Shown here: positions 9,241-20,381 of the stretch, one piece after another
Position numbering within the stretch: position 1 is the stretch's first letter
Layout: each line of letters begins with the position of its first letter
NCBI GenBank assembly: GCA_001414345.1
Contig: LLCB01000127.1
Location: 1 to 64,000 of the forward strand
Length of the DNA stretch: 64,000 nt
Source of the DNA: Hymenoscyphus infarciens
Taxonomy: Eukaryota; Ascomycota; Leotiomycetes; Helotiales; Helotiaceae
Direction: 5' to 3'
Position numbers and translations under genes: made by a program
The notes under the pieces: generated by a model
Databases searched by the model: none
The model's input: only the letters and a program-made list of their open reading frames with translations
What the model was told of the DNA's origin: nothing

Positions 9241-11157
9241 ATGCGAGTCTCCCGACCCATATTCCAGGATGTTCTAAGGTGCCGTGTTCACCAAAGAGAC
9301 GGCCGAAGATGGTACACGTACACCAACACCAATAATCAACGCCCAAACGCATACCCCAACCCTTCGGTCGACTCTGCAGTGGAAATCGACCCTGCCTCCA
9401 ACCCCGCCCTTCTCTCCTCCAGCAAAGTTGAGCCACTCGACCTTCCTCGTGTGGTAATTGATCTTGATGCTGTCGACAGTCCATATGTCGTGGCAGCCAG
9501 ACCACGCCGACCACATCATGCGCGGGCGCGCGATATGAGAAAACCTACGCAGTCACTTCCTAGGCAGACGAATGAATTGAAGTTTGGCGCGACACCCCCC
9601 GAAATTCTAGCATACGCGCTTCTGGGCGACTCGTCTCATTCAAACACCCTTCAGAGCAAATTCATGCAAACTTTCCTTCAGGCACAAAGACTACAAAAAA
9701 CTGCCACGGAGCAAGACCATATAAACAATCTAGCACTCGATCTACAGCTAGACCCCGTAGAAAGGCTGAAGGATGCAGGTTTTGCGTTTTCAAATAATTC
9801 CAACAACTGGATTGAACAGCGCATGCTCCATGTCAACGATTTCGTGGAACTGCGTCGCATGGTTGACATTCTGTCGACCACGCTTGAAGGATGCCAAATT
9901 TTGAATCACCACCTTGCTGAAGCTAGCCAAAGGATATCGAACCTTCGACAGGAAGCTGGTTATACGGGGAGAAAAGCCACAAGCTCGGGAATGCTCGGCT
10001 TGCTCAACGACACATGTATCAATATTATCAGCAGAGGATTAAAGCCGCATCCCCACCTGGCTACCCTCGCACTATACCACGCATCTCACTGTGAGTCCCT
10101 GCCAGCCATCCGTCAGTATCTGTCTCTATCAGATGGGCAAGCATGGCAGTTTGGTCGGGCAATGCGACATTTACAAATGTGTCTTGTTCGCACCAAAAGG
10201 TCTACTCCCGCAACCAGCAGCATATTACCGTGGATGGGCAAGGAAGTCCGTCACAAGGAGCTTTTGAAACTCCTCACAGGTTGGAAACACGGTCACAAAC
10301 CTACACGAGGGGAATCTCGGGGGTTATCATTCGCTCTACTCGCGCCAGTACTCTCGTTTAATCACTCCTATTACATATTGGGACTTGGGGAGGCGGGTCT
10401 CTGTGAGACTCTCAATGCCGAATGGGAAAATAGATACCAGGAGAACATACTTGCCAAATTCCTCTTACAGTCTCAAATCTTTGCCATGGCACAGCTTCTC
10501 GCAAATAATCCTCGTACCGCGTCGTCAATACTTGCAGCCATTCCTAGCTCAATGAAGAAATTTGACGATAATGCTGCACAGTATCAAAACTTGGCACAAG
10601 GGAAGTATCACACTTCTACCCGGGTGCTACTTGGTGATGTTCCAAAAAGGATAAAACATAATATTTTTCAGCATTACAATTTTCATGGCGTCCGAGCTTC
10701 TGCCGCACTTGATGCCCATTGCCAAAGGACCATTGAAAGGGTTCAACATTTGATACGGTTTGACCCAGCGGAAGCGTCTCGGGAATTGGAATCCCTTCTT
10801 GTTTTGGGCTTCTCCGCGAGGGGTTCTCAAAGTCCTCTTCATATAACATGGGGCGATATCCCTGCGGTTGTCAAAGAAGGGACGTACCTAGAGGGAGCCT
10901 CAGTAACAAGACCGGGTGAGGCTCAAGACCCATTGAGAGTGGAGGTTGAAAAGACGGGGAAGTTTTTGGGAGAGAAGACTATTCCTGGATTGTCTAGTGG
11001 AATGTGTAGACTCTTGAAGATCAGAGAATGGAGTGAACTTTCCGACGAAAGCGGGGGCAGCATGTTGAAAGGCTTGGTGGTGTCATCTCCTACCAATGGC
11101 CCCCCTCTTTATAAAAAGCCATTCGCGAGATCTGATATAATAGATAAAGGGAAATGA
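9241..11157 (+). CDS. Conserved-looking hypothetical, probably mitochondrial, 638 aa
   Basis: A single uninterrupted frame, apparently intronless. The ATG at 9241 is preferred: the frame opens 12 codons earlier only at a TTG, and the ATG gives MRVSRPIFQDVLRCRVHQRD, a basic, amphipathic, acid-poor start like a mitochondrial presequence. The stretch after it (to about residue 110) is Pro/Asn-rich and likely disordered. The body (about 120 to 520) is alpha-helical by composition, with many Leu/Ala helices (SGMLGLLNDTCINIISRGLK, HPHLATLALYHAS) reminiscent of helical-repeat RNA-binding proteins, but I cannot assign PPR or another repeat family with certainty. I do not recognise it. With coq11 and mdm34 nearby, a mitochondrial role is plausible inference only. 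Confidence 0.8.
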   Translation: MRVSRPIFQDVLRCRVHQRDGRRWYTYTNTNNQRPNAYPNPSVDSAVEIDPASNPALLSSSKVEPLDLPRVVIDLDAVDSPYVVAARPRRPHHARARDMRKPTQSLPRQTNELKFGATPPEILAYALLGDSSHSNTLQSKFMQTFLQAQRLQKTATEQDHINNLALDLQLDPVERLKDAGFAFSNNSNNWIEQRMLHVNDFVELRRMVDILSTTLEGCQILNHHLAEASQRISNLRQEAGYTGRKATSSGMLGLLNDTCINIISRGLKPHPHLATLALYHASHCESLPAIRQYLSLSDGQAWQFGRAMRHLQMCLVRTKRSTPATSSILPWMGKEVRHKELLKLLTGWKHGHKPTRGESRGLSFALLAPVLSFNHSYYILGLGEAGLCETLNAEWENRYQENILAKFLLQSQIFAMAQLLANNPRTASSILAAIPSSMKKFDDNAAQYQNLAQGKYHTSTRVLLGDVPKRIKHNIFQHYNFHGVRASAALDAHCQRTIERVQHLIRFDPAEASRELESLLVLGFSARGSQSPLHITWGDIPAVVKEGTYLEGASVTRPGEAQDPLRVEVEKTGKFLGEKTIPGLSSGMCRLLKIREWSELSDESGGSMLKGLVVSSPTNGPPLYKKPFARSDIIDKGK

Positions 11158-14100
11158 TTCGATTTTTGCGTGTTAGATTCTAGATACCCTTGTACGATAT
11201 GTTTACAGGTGCATCCACGCTTGCGCTTGCGAAGAAAAGGAATGATGTGTAATGAATGTAAGTTTGATTGAGTTCATTTTCTAAGACAATTCATTTTCTT
11301 AGCGCGAATTGCTGAAAAAGAAAAGAAGAAAAAAGGGTCCGGAAAAAAGACAGGCACAAAAACAAAATAGTCAAAAGTTCGTGTCTACCCCCCGCCCGGG
11401 TTAATTAATAGGCCTTACATCAAGGATGTCAGTCTTGGGGTTCAGGGGTTGTCGTGGGACAAATGCTTAAGGCCGTCAATATTAAGGCTTTTTTTGGGCT
11501 GCTGCAGGAAGAGGAAAGAGGAGTGTGTTGTCGATGTTGGCGTTGATTGGTTGTTTTGTCGTGGGTAAGTTCTGTGTAATTTAGTGCTATAAACCAATAT
11601 TGTAGTTGTGGACCCGGGTGGGGATGCAGAGGTGCTGGTAGCTTCACTATCTAAAGAGCATTACTTTTAGTTTTCGAGGATCATAAATCAGTAGATGCTT
11701 TTAGGATATCGCGTTGACAGGAAGGGATCGTACTTCCTGATGTGGTAGGCAAGATCATTTCGCTGTTCTTCTTAGATCTTGTGCACTTCGAGAAGGGGGA
11801 ATAAAAGGTTCAAGAGAGAAGAAAAGGCTGGCTTGGAGAAGTAATTTGTAAGTAGAAAATAATGCATGTCGTTCTCAGGCAATTTAAGTTGGGTTCTCTT
11901 TATTTTGCTGTCGAATTTTGAGTTTTTGTCGTTTTCGCTGGGGGATGGTGATTGGGAGTATTTTGGTTTTGATGAAAGGTTGCCAAAGATGACTTTAACG
12001 AGTTTAGAGAGGTTGTCGATATGTCAAAGAGATAACACGAAAGCTCTACAAAATGTTATTATTTTCTTGATACGTAGACGGAGACATTTTGATAACTCGT
12101 TTTCGTTGGGTTTCGAAGGTTGGGAATTTGAATATTGGGCGAACGGGTTGGGTTTATTTGCATCTCTTCAATTGCGAGTGGAGGGTACCGAAGTAGCCAG
12201 AACTCACTACCGACTAGCGATTGGAGCTTTCAGACGTACTTTTTTGAGCATAAGTCTTGAACGCTTTTCGAACTTAGAAGCTAACGTGGTATGTCCAGGA
12301 TATTCTTTTTAGTTAGAAGGTTCTAATTTCAAGCTTTTACCTTTTCAGTCAGGTTGTGAAAATCACTTCTATGAATTGAACTGGAAATATTGATTAGCAT
12401 CTAAATTTTACTTTGAAATTACTACATGAGCGAATTTGACAACATGTGTGGTTGATCTCTCAAGTTGACTCTCGAATTGGGGCTCAAGGCTTGGTTATCA
12501 GTAAACAGTAATTACTACTCTTTTATAAGGTAGAAGTAAAATTTCCCTTTATAGAGACGTAACACGTAGTGCACTGGCGAAAGTAAGACAATTAAAAAGA
12601 CTTCGATAATGTCGCTATACTTCTGATTGTCCCTTCTTGTGTTGTGAGAAGAAATCTTGGAAATGAGTGGAAACTTAGTTTTTTCGGAGGGAGAAATGTG
12701 TGGCGCTAGTAGATAGATCAAACTTCGGTAAGGTAAACCTATTTAATTTTCGATTGTTCTATTGTCGAGACGGGTTCTGCTATCGATTTCCACGTTTGAA
12801 TTTGATTTGTGGAAAAATTACTTTGTAAGTACTTTAGGACGTGAATAATGAGAGTTCCAGTCACTAACTTCCAAGGTTCTCCGCTCTTTCTAGAGTGACC
12901 TAACATGCCCACATCAAGATAGTCTAATTGAAGAAGAAACATCATAGCAGATTTTACGGCTGTGCCTTCTAAGCTTTGGGAGTCATAATTTATATTCTCC
13001 AAGAGACAGGATACAATGCACTGGAATAAGAGCAAAAAAACGGAAACCTTCAATATAATCCTTTTAACTATAGAAAGTTAGGAACCAAGGTTATGGAGCA
13101 AGAAATGGGTCGCCTAAGAAGTGGATTATGCCTATTCACCCTCGAAGGACCCTCTCCATGCCCAACGATTAAGCGAAAGATTCAATCCTACCACAAAACA
13201 CATAATCTTAAGCGGATCTAAACCGTTCATACGTCTAATAGAAATTTTAGTATAGAGCACTAAGTGAGTCTTCTAGCTAAAACAAGCCCCCGATCTACCT
13301 CAAAGTAAACTGGTTAGAAGTTAGCATTTTTGTCGCTGCGTTGCCACTTTGTCGCATAAAACCCAGGGGCCCTCGCATCAATACTGTCACACGGTCGCTA
13401 GGGGTGAGAAATCAGGTTCTGCCAGTTGAACTCTTTTTAGGATTTTTCTCTATTACTCTCTTTAAGTAAGTGGTGGTGATAGAAGGTCTATATTCAACAC
13501 TCTTGAAAGTAACATGCTAATATGAAATTAAAGTAAGTAGGTAAAAATAGGTTTTAAAGGTTTTATGTAATAAGGAAAGTTTTCCATATATCATTAAACT
13601 TGCGAAAATAAATCGAACTTCTTTTAGAGGGGAGCTCTATTCGCTTTAGCGACTATATTTATAATATACAATAGTTGTTAATTAATTAAGTGTATTTGAG
13701 AAATCTTATAAATTAAATGTTATATAGTTAGAAGTACCTGTAGCTAGGTCGATCGCGAGGTCTCTTAACTAAGGGTAGTATTACTAGCAAAGTCTCTTAA
13801 AGAGAGCCTCTAAAGCATTGCTACTAGTCCGAACTAGATATATTGCGTTTAGCTGCCAGCTTAGAAGTACTAACCACGATGGGGTTGGTTTATTAGCTTT
13901 AAACTTATGTGTATAGTCGTAAATGATCCTCGGGAGGATTGTGCAATATAAAGAGTAGGTGTTATAGTTATCCGTGATAAACCACCTATAGACATAAACA
14001 GAACCAATAGCGTGGTGGCACAGTGTTTCTACAGATACCTCGACAACACCTTCTAGGTTCTTTTCTCCGAAATAGTTATTATAAACGAAGCACTCGAGGT

Positions 14101-15659
14101 CTTCTTTTGCAGACGTCTCTAGATCTAGCGAAATAGGAGTCAGAAGAGCTAGCTTAACCCTTAACCCTTAACTTATTTTTCTTTAATTATAAGTACGTTG
14201 AAAACAAGTATATATCTAAGAAAGACTAGAAAAGCCGGCAATCGTTCTGCTTGCGATATGAAGTCGGTAGTGAAAGGCTCCTCTAGACCAAAGCGTGTTT
14301 ACATTTCTTAAACCCCCTTTAAGAAAGTTTTAGCACAGTTAGTAAGAGAATTAAGTTATACTAGATCTTAGAGATTAAGATCTCTCTCCTATCTTATTTG
14401 CTTATAAATAGATTAAAAGTTGATATAGGAGAAAAACTAATACTTATTAGTAAAAGGTTAATTCCGTAAGGACTGGATCTGTTTCTAGAACTGTTAAAAG
14501 TAGAGCTTTTTCTATGAATAAGGGAAAGCCGGAATTGAGATTCAAGTTAACTTTATTAGAGATTAGACAGCTATAGTATGTCTCGTTAACTTTTAGGGGA
14601 ATGGGATGTTCCTAAGTAGAGCTTAAACATTTATAATAGCGAGAATCAATGTCGTTTTATGATCTATCTATCTGCCTAAGCTTAGGGATATCGAGAGGTG
14701 TTTCCTAGTCTACTAAACTAGATGTTAGATAATAAATAACTAGCCTTTCCTCTGATTCGTAGCCGTACACTCCTAAACTACCTTATATCGATAGCATATA
14801 TTAAGTACTTTTAATAAAATGTATAGAGTAAATTATAAGTGGAAGATAATATAGAACGACGAGGTATATCATTCATAAAAAAAATTAATAATACTCTGTT
14901 TCGTTATATGTTTTCTGATTTACATTTTTTCACAAGTGTTTAAGAAAGCTTAATATTAAAACAAGAGCCATAATTCATTTTCTATACCTTATAATAAAGG
15001 TTTATTAGATCTAGTAACAAAAGAAGAGAGAATCACTAACAATGAATAATCATAAGAGCATCAGGTATAAACCCACTTATTAAGAACCCTTCTTAGAAAA
15101 CAACAACACAGCAATACAACTCCAACTATCACAAAGAGCAGAAGCTCATAGTTCAAATAAATCCACTATAATATACAGTTTTACTTCCTTACGAACTTCA
15201 CACCGTCTAGTTATAACAAGACTCCTCCACGAAACTTCACACTCAATTTGCTAATTTATAAAAACTAGTGCTAATACAGTTATCACACTACTAACACTAT
15301 GTGAAAAAAGCGACCACCACTCAGGCTTCACCGAGATTTCCATTTCTAAGCCCCTGGAAGAATTAAACATGGTACCATCTTACGCAGATGAGACCTTGGG
15401 TATCGAACCAGTGATGAGGAAACGATCGAAATACTAGAGTATTAGTGGAAAAGACATCGAGTTTATCGAGAGTAAGCGCAACATACACGAAGGGTTTAAT
15501 GTAGGACAAAACCCGGAAGTGCATTAGCATTTCTTCGAAAAGATCACATCTGAAAATATCCTCTATAGGCCTTGAAACCTATAGCTAACCCTACTTCAAT
15601 ATCCAACCCTAGTATAACACACCACTTGCCGTCGATTTCCAAAAACAAATTTCTCAACG
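11158..15659. other. Intergenic and partly AT-rich relic sequence, no gene found
   Basis: 11.2 to 13.3 kb has moderate GC and only short frames; the longest, 11866 to 12312 plus, has no motif and odd composition. From about 13.3 to 15.2 kb AT rises and runs of CTTTA/TATAG type with few open frames suggest old mutated repeat DNA. A short (TTAACCC)n-like stretch sits at 14154 to 14174. No RNA gene seen. Confidence 0.5.
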
Positions 15660-15918
15660 ACTATTTCTTCAACTCCGCTGATACCCATTTCAAGAAGAAG
15701 GTGATTTCAGCATTGAACAAGTCTTGAGCAGTTGCGTTTTTGGAGATGACACCCATCATACTGGTACTATTGTACGATTACCTCCAGAAGCAGGCTCTTT
15801 GAATGATCCACGCAAGGTATGGAAATCCGAATTCAAAATTTTTGTCGAAGACGTTCATGCCTTCGAATTGTTAATTAATGTTGAATACTCAATATATTTG
15901 TATTATCTCAGAAGCTGA
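15660..15918 (+). pseudogene. Possible gene fragment
   Basis: A plus-strand frame (open 15724 to 15918, with readable sequence upstream from about 15660) contains well-mixed codons, for example the peptide CVFGDDTHHTGTIVRLPPE, unlike the surrounding AT-rich sequence. The frame degenerates into AT-rich codons before its stop, and no partner exon is evident. I do not recognise it. It may be the remnant of a gene whose other relic lies at 16.8 to 17.3 kb; that link is speculative. Confidence 0.3.
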
Positions 15919-16814
15919 GGTAGCGCGGTGTCTGGTTCAATGACTTCAGGATCGCCTCATGTGACTATAAGTTAAGCCTTTATACTGCTTATACCATGTA
16001 AAGCACCATTTGACCTTCTTCTACAAAATCATCTAATAATAAGCTCTAGAGCTTTTCTTTACACAAGTCGACTTAAGCAAATCCCGCCTTCAACTTCCTC
16101 AAGTCCCAGTTTTGGGAAATAACGAGGCAGTTCCTCTATCTTCTTTCCGACAACAAACAAAATCACTGCTTCACCTTCTACCTAAGATACTGTATTTAAT
16201 ATAAACACTATGGGAACTAGAAACCTCATTTGCATTGTCTATAAGAGCAATTTTGCCATCGTATAACACTACTAATATAAGCATATCACTTTATTTTATC
16301 TCTTATACTACTGACTCCTTTATCTTCTAGATAATAGCTATCTAGAGGGTCTCGGCTAAGAAAAGACAATTTAGAGATTCCTCTCCGTGCCTACTAACAT
16401 TAAACAGCTTAAGAAAGGTTTCCTAAACATTCGTCTAATTAGTGAAGAAGAATTAGATATAATCTAAAAAAGAGGTTAAGAGATTCCTATTGCTAAATAC
16501 GATACATGTCTGGGAAGAGCAAGTACGAAGTAGACCGATTAGAAGACTGGAAGAGAACAGTAAAGAAGGCAATCGTAGGAAAGACTCAACTGAACGCTGA
16601 AAATGCCGCTGAAATGAGGGCATCAGCGCACTTAGAGACCACTGGCATCAGTTTCACGTGATACGGAAGGGAAGTAAGTTTATCTAGCTTCTTATTTCTT
16701 TATATCCTCACTCATTGCTATTCTTCTCTAAGAGGTTTCTGAATCACTCCTTATGGAATGAGTTCTTCTATACCGAAGTTTCATCGGTGAACAATGACTG
16801 ACTTTCCCGTCTCC

Positions 16815-17307
16815 TAGGATCCTCGAACAACTTGCATCTTCTTCTGCCGACAACCTGACTCTACTACAACTGGAATTAGTGTTTGCAATTGACGTTTTTA
16901 ACTGTGACTAGGTGTACTTTCTCGATCCTGACGAGAGAAAGTTAGAGTTTTTTAAGGTTTTTGAGGGATTTGCGAAGAAGATGGACTCTGCGAGCACGAG
17001 ATTTAATAATATTAAGGCTGAAACAGACCCCGAAAGTAGGAGCTGTAGTGAAATCGGATCAGAAGCATACTGTGTTCCGTGCCTTGCTAAGAGGTTTAGC
17101 TTCGATAAACTTCTAGGAGGAATTTGCTGAGAGTATATTAGGAGTGCCATCAAGGAACGCAACGGAGAGGAGGAGAAGAACGCAGAAGAAGAATTAGAGG
17201 AAGTCGGGGAGGAAGAAGAAGGTCCATCTGCTACGGGAACCAATTCTACTAACACTGACTTTAAAACCCCCACTGAAGCATCTACCGATGTCATCACAGT
17301 GGTTTAA
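16815..17307 (+). pseudogene. Decayed gene relic with two in-frame stops
   Basis: One plus-strand frame from about 16815 to the TAA at 17305 to 17307 reads as sensible protein, with in-frame TAG at 16909 to 16911 and TGA at 17128 to 17130. Readable pieces include YFLDPDERKLEFFKVFEGFA before the TGA, and a Glu-rich stretch with a Thr/Ser-rich end after it. The TAG fits CAG or TGG decay and the TGA fits CGA decay. A CCTAG just before the readable part could be a splice acceptor. Function not recognised. Alternatively these are two exons with small unannotated introns, but no good donor is seen near either stop. Confidence 0.5.
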
Positions 17308-20300
17308 AACAAGCGAAAAACGAGTGAGTGAGAGAAGAGTCGGCAAAAAAGATCGGGTTGGAGGGAAAACATGGGAAGAAATAATACGACAGTGAGAAGG
17401 ACAAGCCATTAATGTGGGAAACTTTGGTGAAGGTATATAAACTAAACGATTTGAAAATTAATTCTATCTATTAAGGTTCTTATTTATGCCTATTATTATT
17501 ACTCAAGGATGGAAAGGAAAAAGACTGTAATACTGGGCTATTTTAGTATATACTTTTAAGTATGGTCATTGGTCAAATAGGTCAGCGTTTCGTAATGAAT
17601 TTAAACTACCTCTCTACACTTTCACAGATTGTGTTACGACCTGTGCCAGTGAAGCCTGAAGTATTCATTCTGAACCATTGAAGCTTACTTTACTATGTAG
17701 AAACCTTCAACCACTACACCCCTCTACCTTCCCCATCAGTGTAGTATTATGTACAAGAGGCTTCCGCTATAACTCTCTCTCTGTAATTTGAGACCTCCAA
17801 TGAAACACAAAATTTATGTAAATATGTCAAAGTTTAGTTTCGCTCCAACTTGCTATAAGGCAAGTACTATCACACTTCTTATCCCACCAACATTACTCAG
17901 AGAAACTAACTGCGATTCAGGCTTCAGATGTATCACTTACCAGTCCCCCCTAGAATGAATATAGTATTATGTCACGCGAGTCGATAAGACCTTGAGTATG
18001 GAGCCAGAGATGAGAATAAAATTCAACCAGGAATATTAGCCGAAAAAGACTTTTTAAACGACCAAAGGCGAAACACAAAAGATATAGCCTACACGGATTG
18101 GTATACTATACGACAAAAAACTGCATTGCTATTTCTAGAACGAGTCCAATTGATACTGAGTTACCAGGCAAGAAGCCCATCCGAAATACCCACCATAAAC
18201 CCCTCTCTCACCTACAAACAACACCTATGAAGGAATTGAAAACCCACTCACACACTTTACTGTCGTTTCACCATGTACCCTCGATTCTCAAATCACACTC
18301 GTAACCAAACCAAGCTCGACCATTTCACTACCACACACCCAAAATGACCAGTTTTTCTTGTCCAAACTCCTTTCCACCAAAAACAAGCTTGACTTCGAAC
18401 TTTTTGTTCACATTTGGCATCATTACCCAGCCGCCAGAGAAGCAAGAGCTTAGAACCCTCGTCGTTTGCACCACCCTTCTGTAATATATATAAGCGAGCC
18501 TCTCCTGGTGGAAGTTCCACTGCCCCCTTCCATCAGTTCTATTGGTCTTTCTTTTACGGTAAATTGCATGAAAGCAGAGCTCGAAAATTACCACCGCACC
18601 CACCATGTAATGATCCTAGGTGGAGTGGTAATCGTTATGATTTCGATAGTTGTGATAGTGAAGCCCTACCCCATGTACCTACCTTGAAAAAGTGTCCGGA
18701 TTTCCTCCAGTGCGACATCAAGATGAGGACTAAACGTCTAGCAGAGATAAGAAAATATTGAACAATTCTCTAATAACAAGCTAGTCAACACTAGTATAGA
18801 CGCCGCCCTATTTCTCTTGTTATGCTATGGTTTTAGTTAAAAATAAGAGGTGTTAGGTAGCTAGCTTACTGTTGGCTTACTGGTGGGTTGCTTGCAGCCT
18901 ACTCGTTCACAGAGTTAGAGGATACGAGGGTAATTCATCCGCCAACAAGATATTCTAGAACATCGGAAAACCCAAGAACGTGACGATTTGATTTTGGCGA
19001 AACTAGATGACGTCTTTAGCAAATGGTATTGCTTGTAGGTACGACTAATTTATTGTCCACGTACGTCGACTAGATATATAGATGAGAATGTCCAATTTAT
19101 TCGACTTTCGTTTTCCTTCCTCTTCAAAGCTATTCCTACAAACGAGAGCTTGCTCAATTTACCGTCGGTCCACTATATGCCTTCGATCCCTCCCCCCCTA
19201 AATAATCATGATCAGATTCGCTGCTTGCTTACGAGCTGTCAGGACTACCGCGTCCGAGATCTCCTTTGATATCTTGTATAATATCGCGTCCTCATACCAC
19301 GGCATCATTTAATCTTTCCACAGCTCTTTCTTTATTTTATTAACATTTTTGTCGAATTGATCTTGTATGATTTCCCGTTCAGTCCCTGGTCCAGCTCCGG
19401 TCGCGGCTTCAACCTGATCTTGTGATATGTCACAGACAAGAGCCACGAAAAACAATCGATATTCGGAAAGTGGAGTCATTGTTGAATAACAACGACCAAG
19501 GTTAGACACGATGAACATGGTGTTGGTTGTTGTGCTTGCTTAACAGACTCACCACACTTTAACTATCACCATCGTCACATTTACCCAGTAGAACATGCCC
19601 TCAAAAACCTCGACCACAAAAAAGAGTTTCAGGATATCTTGTGATTCCATTCGGCGTCTCACGCTACCGCCACTAACTATCCACATCTACAATACAACTG
19701 TCAAAAACAGTTCCCTACTCATACATCCCTCCCCTCTATCCCAGTATCCCCTCTCTAAACCCTTTTTCTGTCCCCTCTTCTTTCTTCCCTTCCAGTAATA
19801 TCTTTTCGATTGACAAAAGAAAGAAGTGACGAAGAGTGTTGTGTGTTGTGTCTCTGCCAGACGGTATACAATCCATACCATCCAGCAGTTTTGTGTTGTC
19901 TGTGTGTTATAAGGGTTCTCGATTAGAGTATGGCCCAACGCGCTAGAAAAAAGAATTCCAGCGTAGTTCCATATTTTACCACCCATTATCCCGCCTGAAA
20001 TCCAAAGAATCCTCCTAATATCCCATAATTCCCACCATCCATTCCATTCCAAATCCGATACCCAGGAAAACAAAGAATAGTCCCAGGCCAGACCCGCTAG
20101 CTCCTCCAACCCCAATCCCCCAGTTCTACTAAGATTAGACATAAAACAGGAAGAAGGGAGTGAGTGACTCGAGAGATCCAATGAAATGGTGTTTTTGTGT
20201 GATAAGGAAATAAATAAAGGACAACGCTAAAACGCAGCAAAAAAATCATAAAGTATGAGTGAGTGAGGTGGTGTGTACAGCTCTTCAGGCTACATCAATC

Positions 20301-20381
20301 ATGATGCAGCTGAAGGAGAGTTTTGTTGTGACAAAGGAAAAGTGTACAATTTTAAAGATAGGGACGAATTGTTGTGTGGTT
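17308..20381. other. Intergenic, no confident gene
   Basis: About 3 kb of mixed composition. Part of it (17.86 to 18.06 kb) is a diverged copy of 15.28 to 15.47 kb. Several 60- to 160-codon frames occur, but none has a motif or regular codon pattern except the small frame listed at 19309 to 19518. The segment nearest 20381 holds the 3' flank of mdm34. Confidence 0.5.
19309..19518 (-). CDS. Small hypothetical protein, 69 aa, doubtful
   Basis: The frame runs from ATG at 19518 to a TAA at 19309. The second half (GAGPGTEREIIQDQFDKNVN) has balanced, soluble composition and ends in a Lys-rich helix; the first half is hydrophobic. Codon use looks less random than in neighbouring shadow frames. There is no family match I know and no ribosome or splice evidence. 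It could be the last exon of a lost gene. Confidence 0.25.
   Translation of the reverse strand: MFIVSNLGRCYSTMTPLSEYRLFFVALVCDISQDQVEAATGAGPGTEREIIQDQFDKNVNKIKKELWKD

Noticed and set aside
11866..12312. Plus-strand 148-codon frame
   Set aside because: Aromatic-rich, irregular composition, starts in A/T-rich sequence, no recognisable domain.
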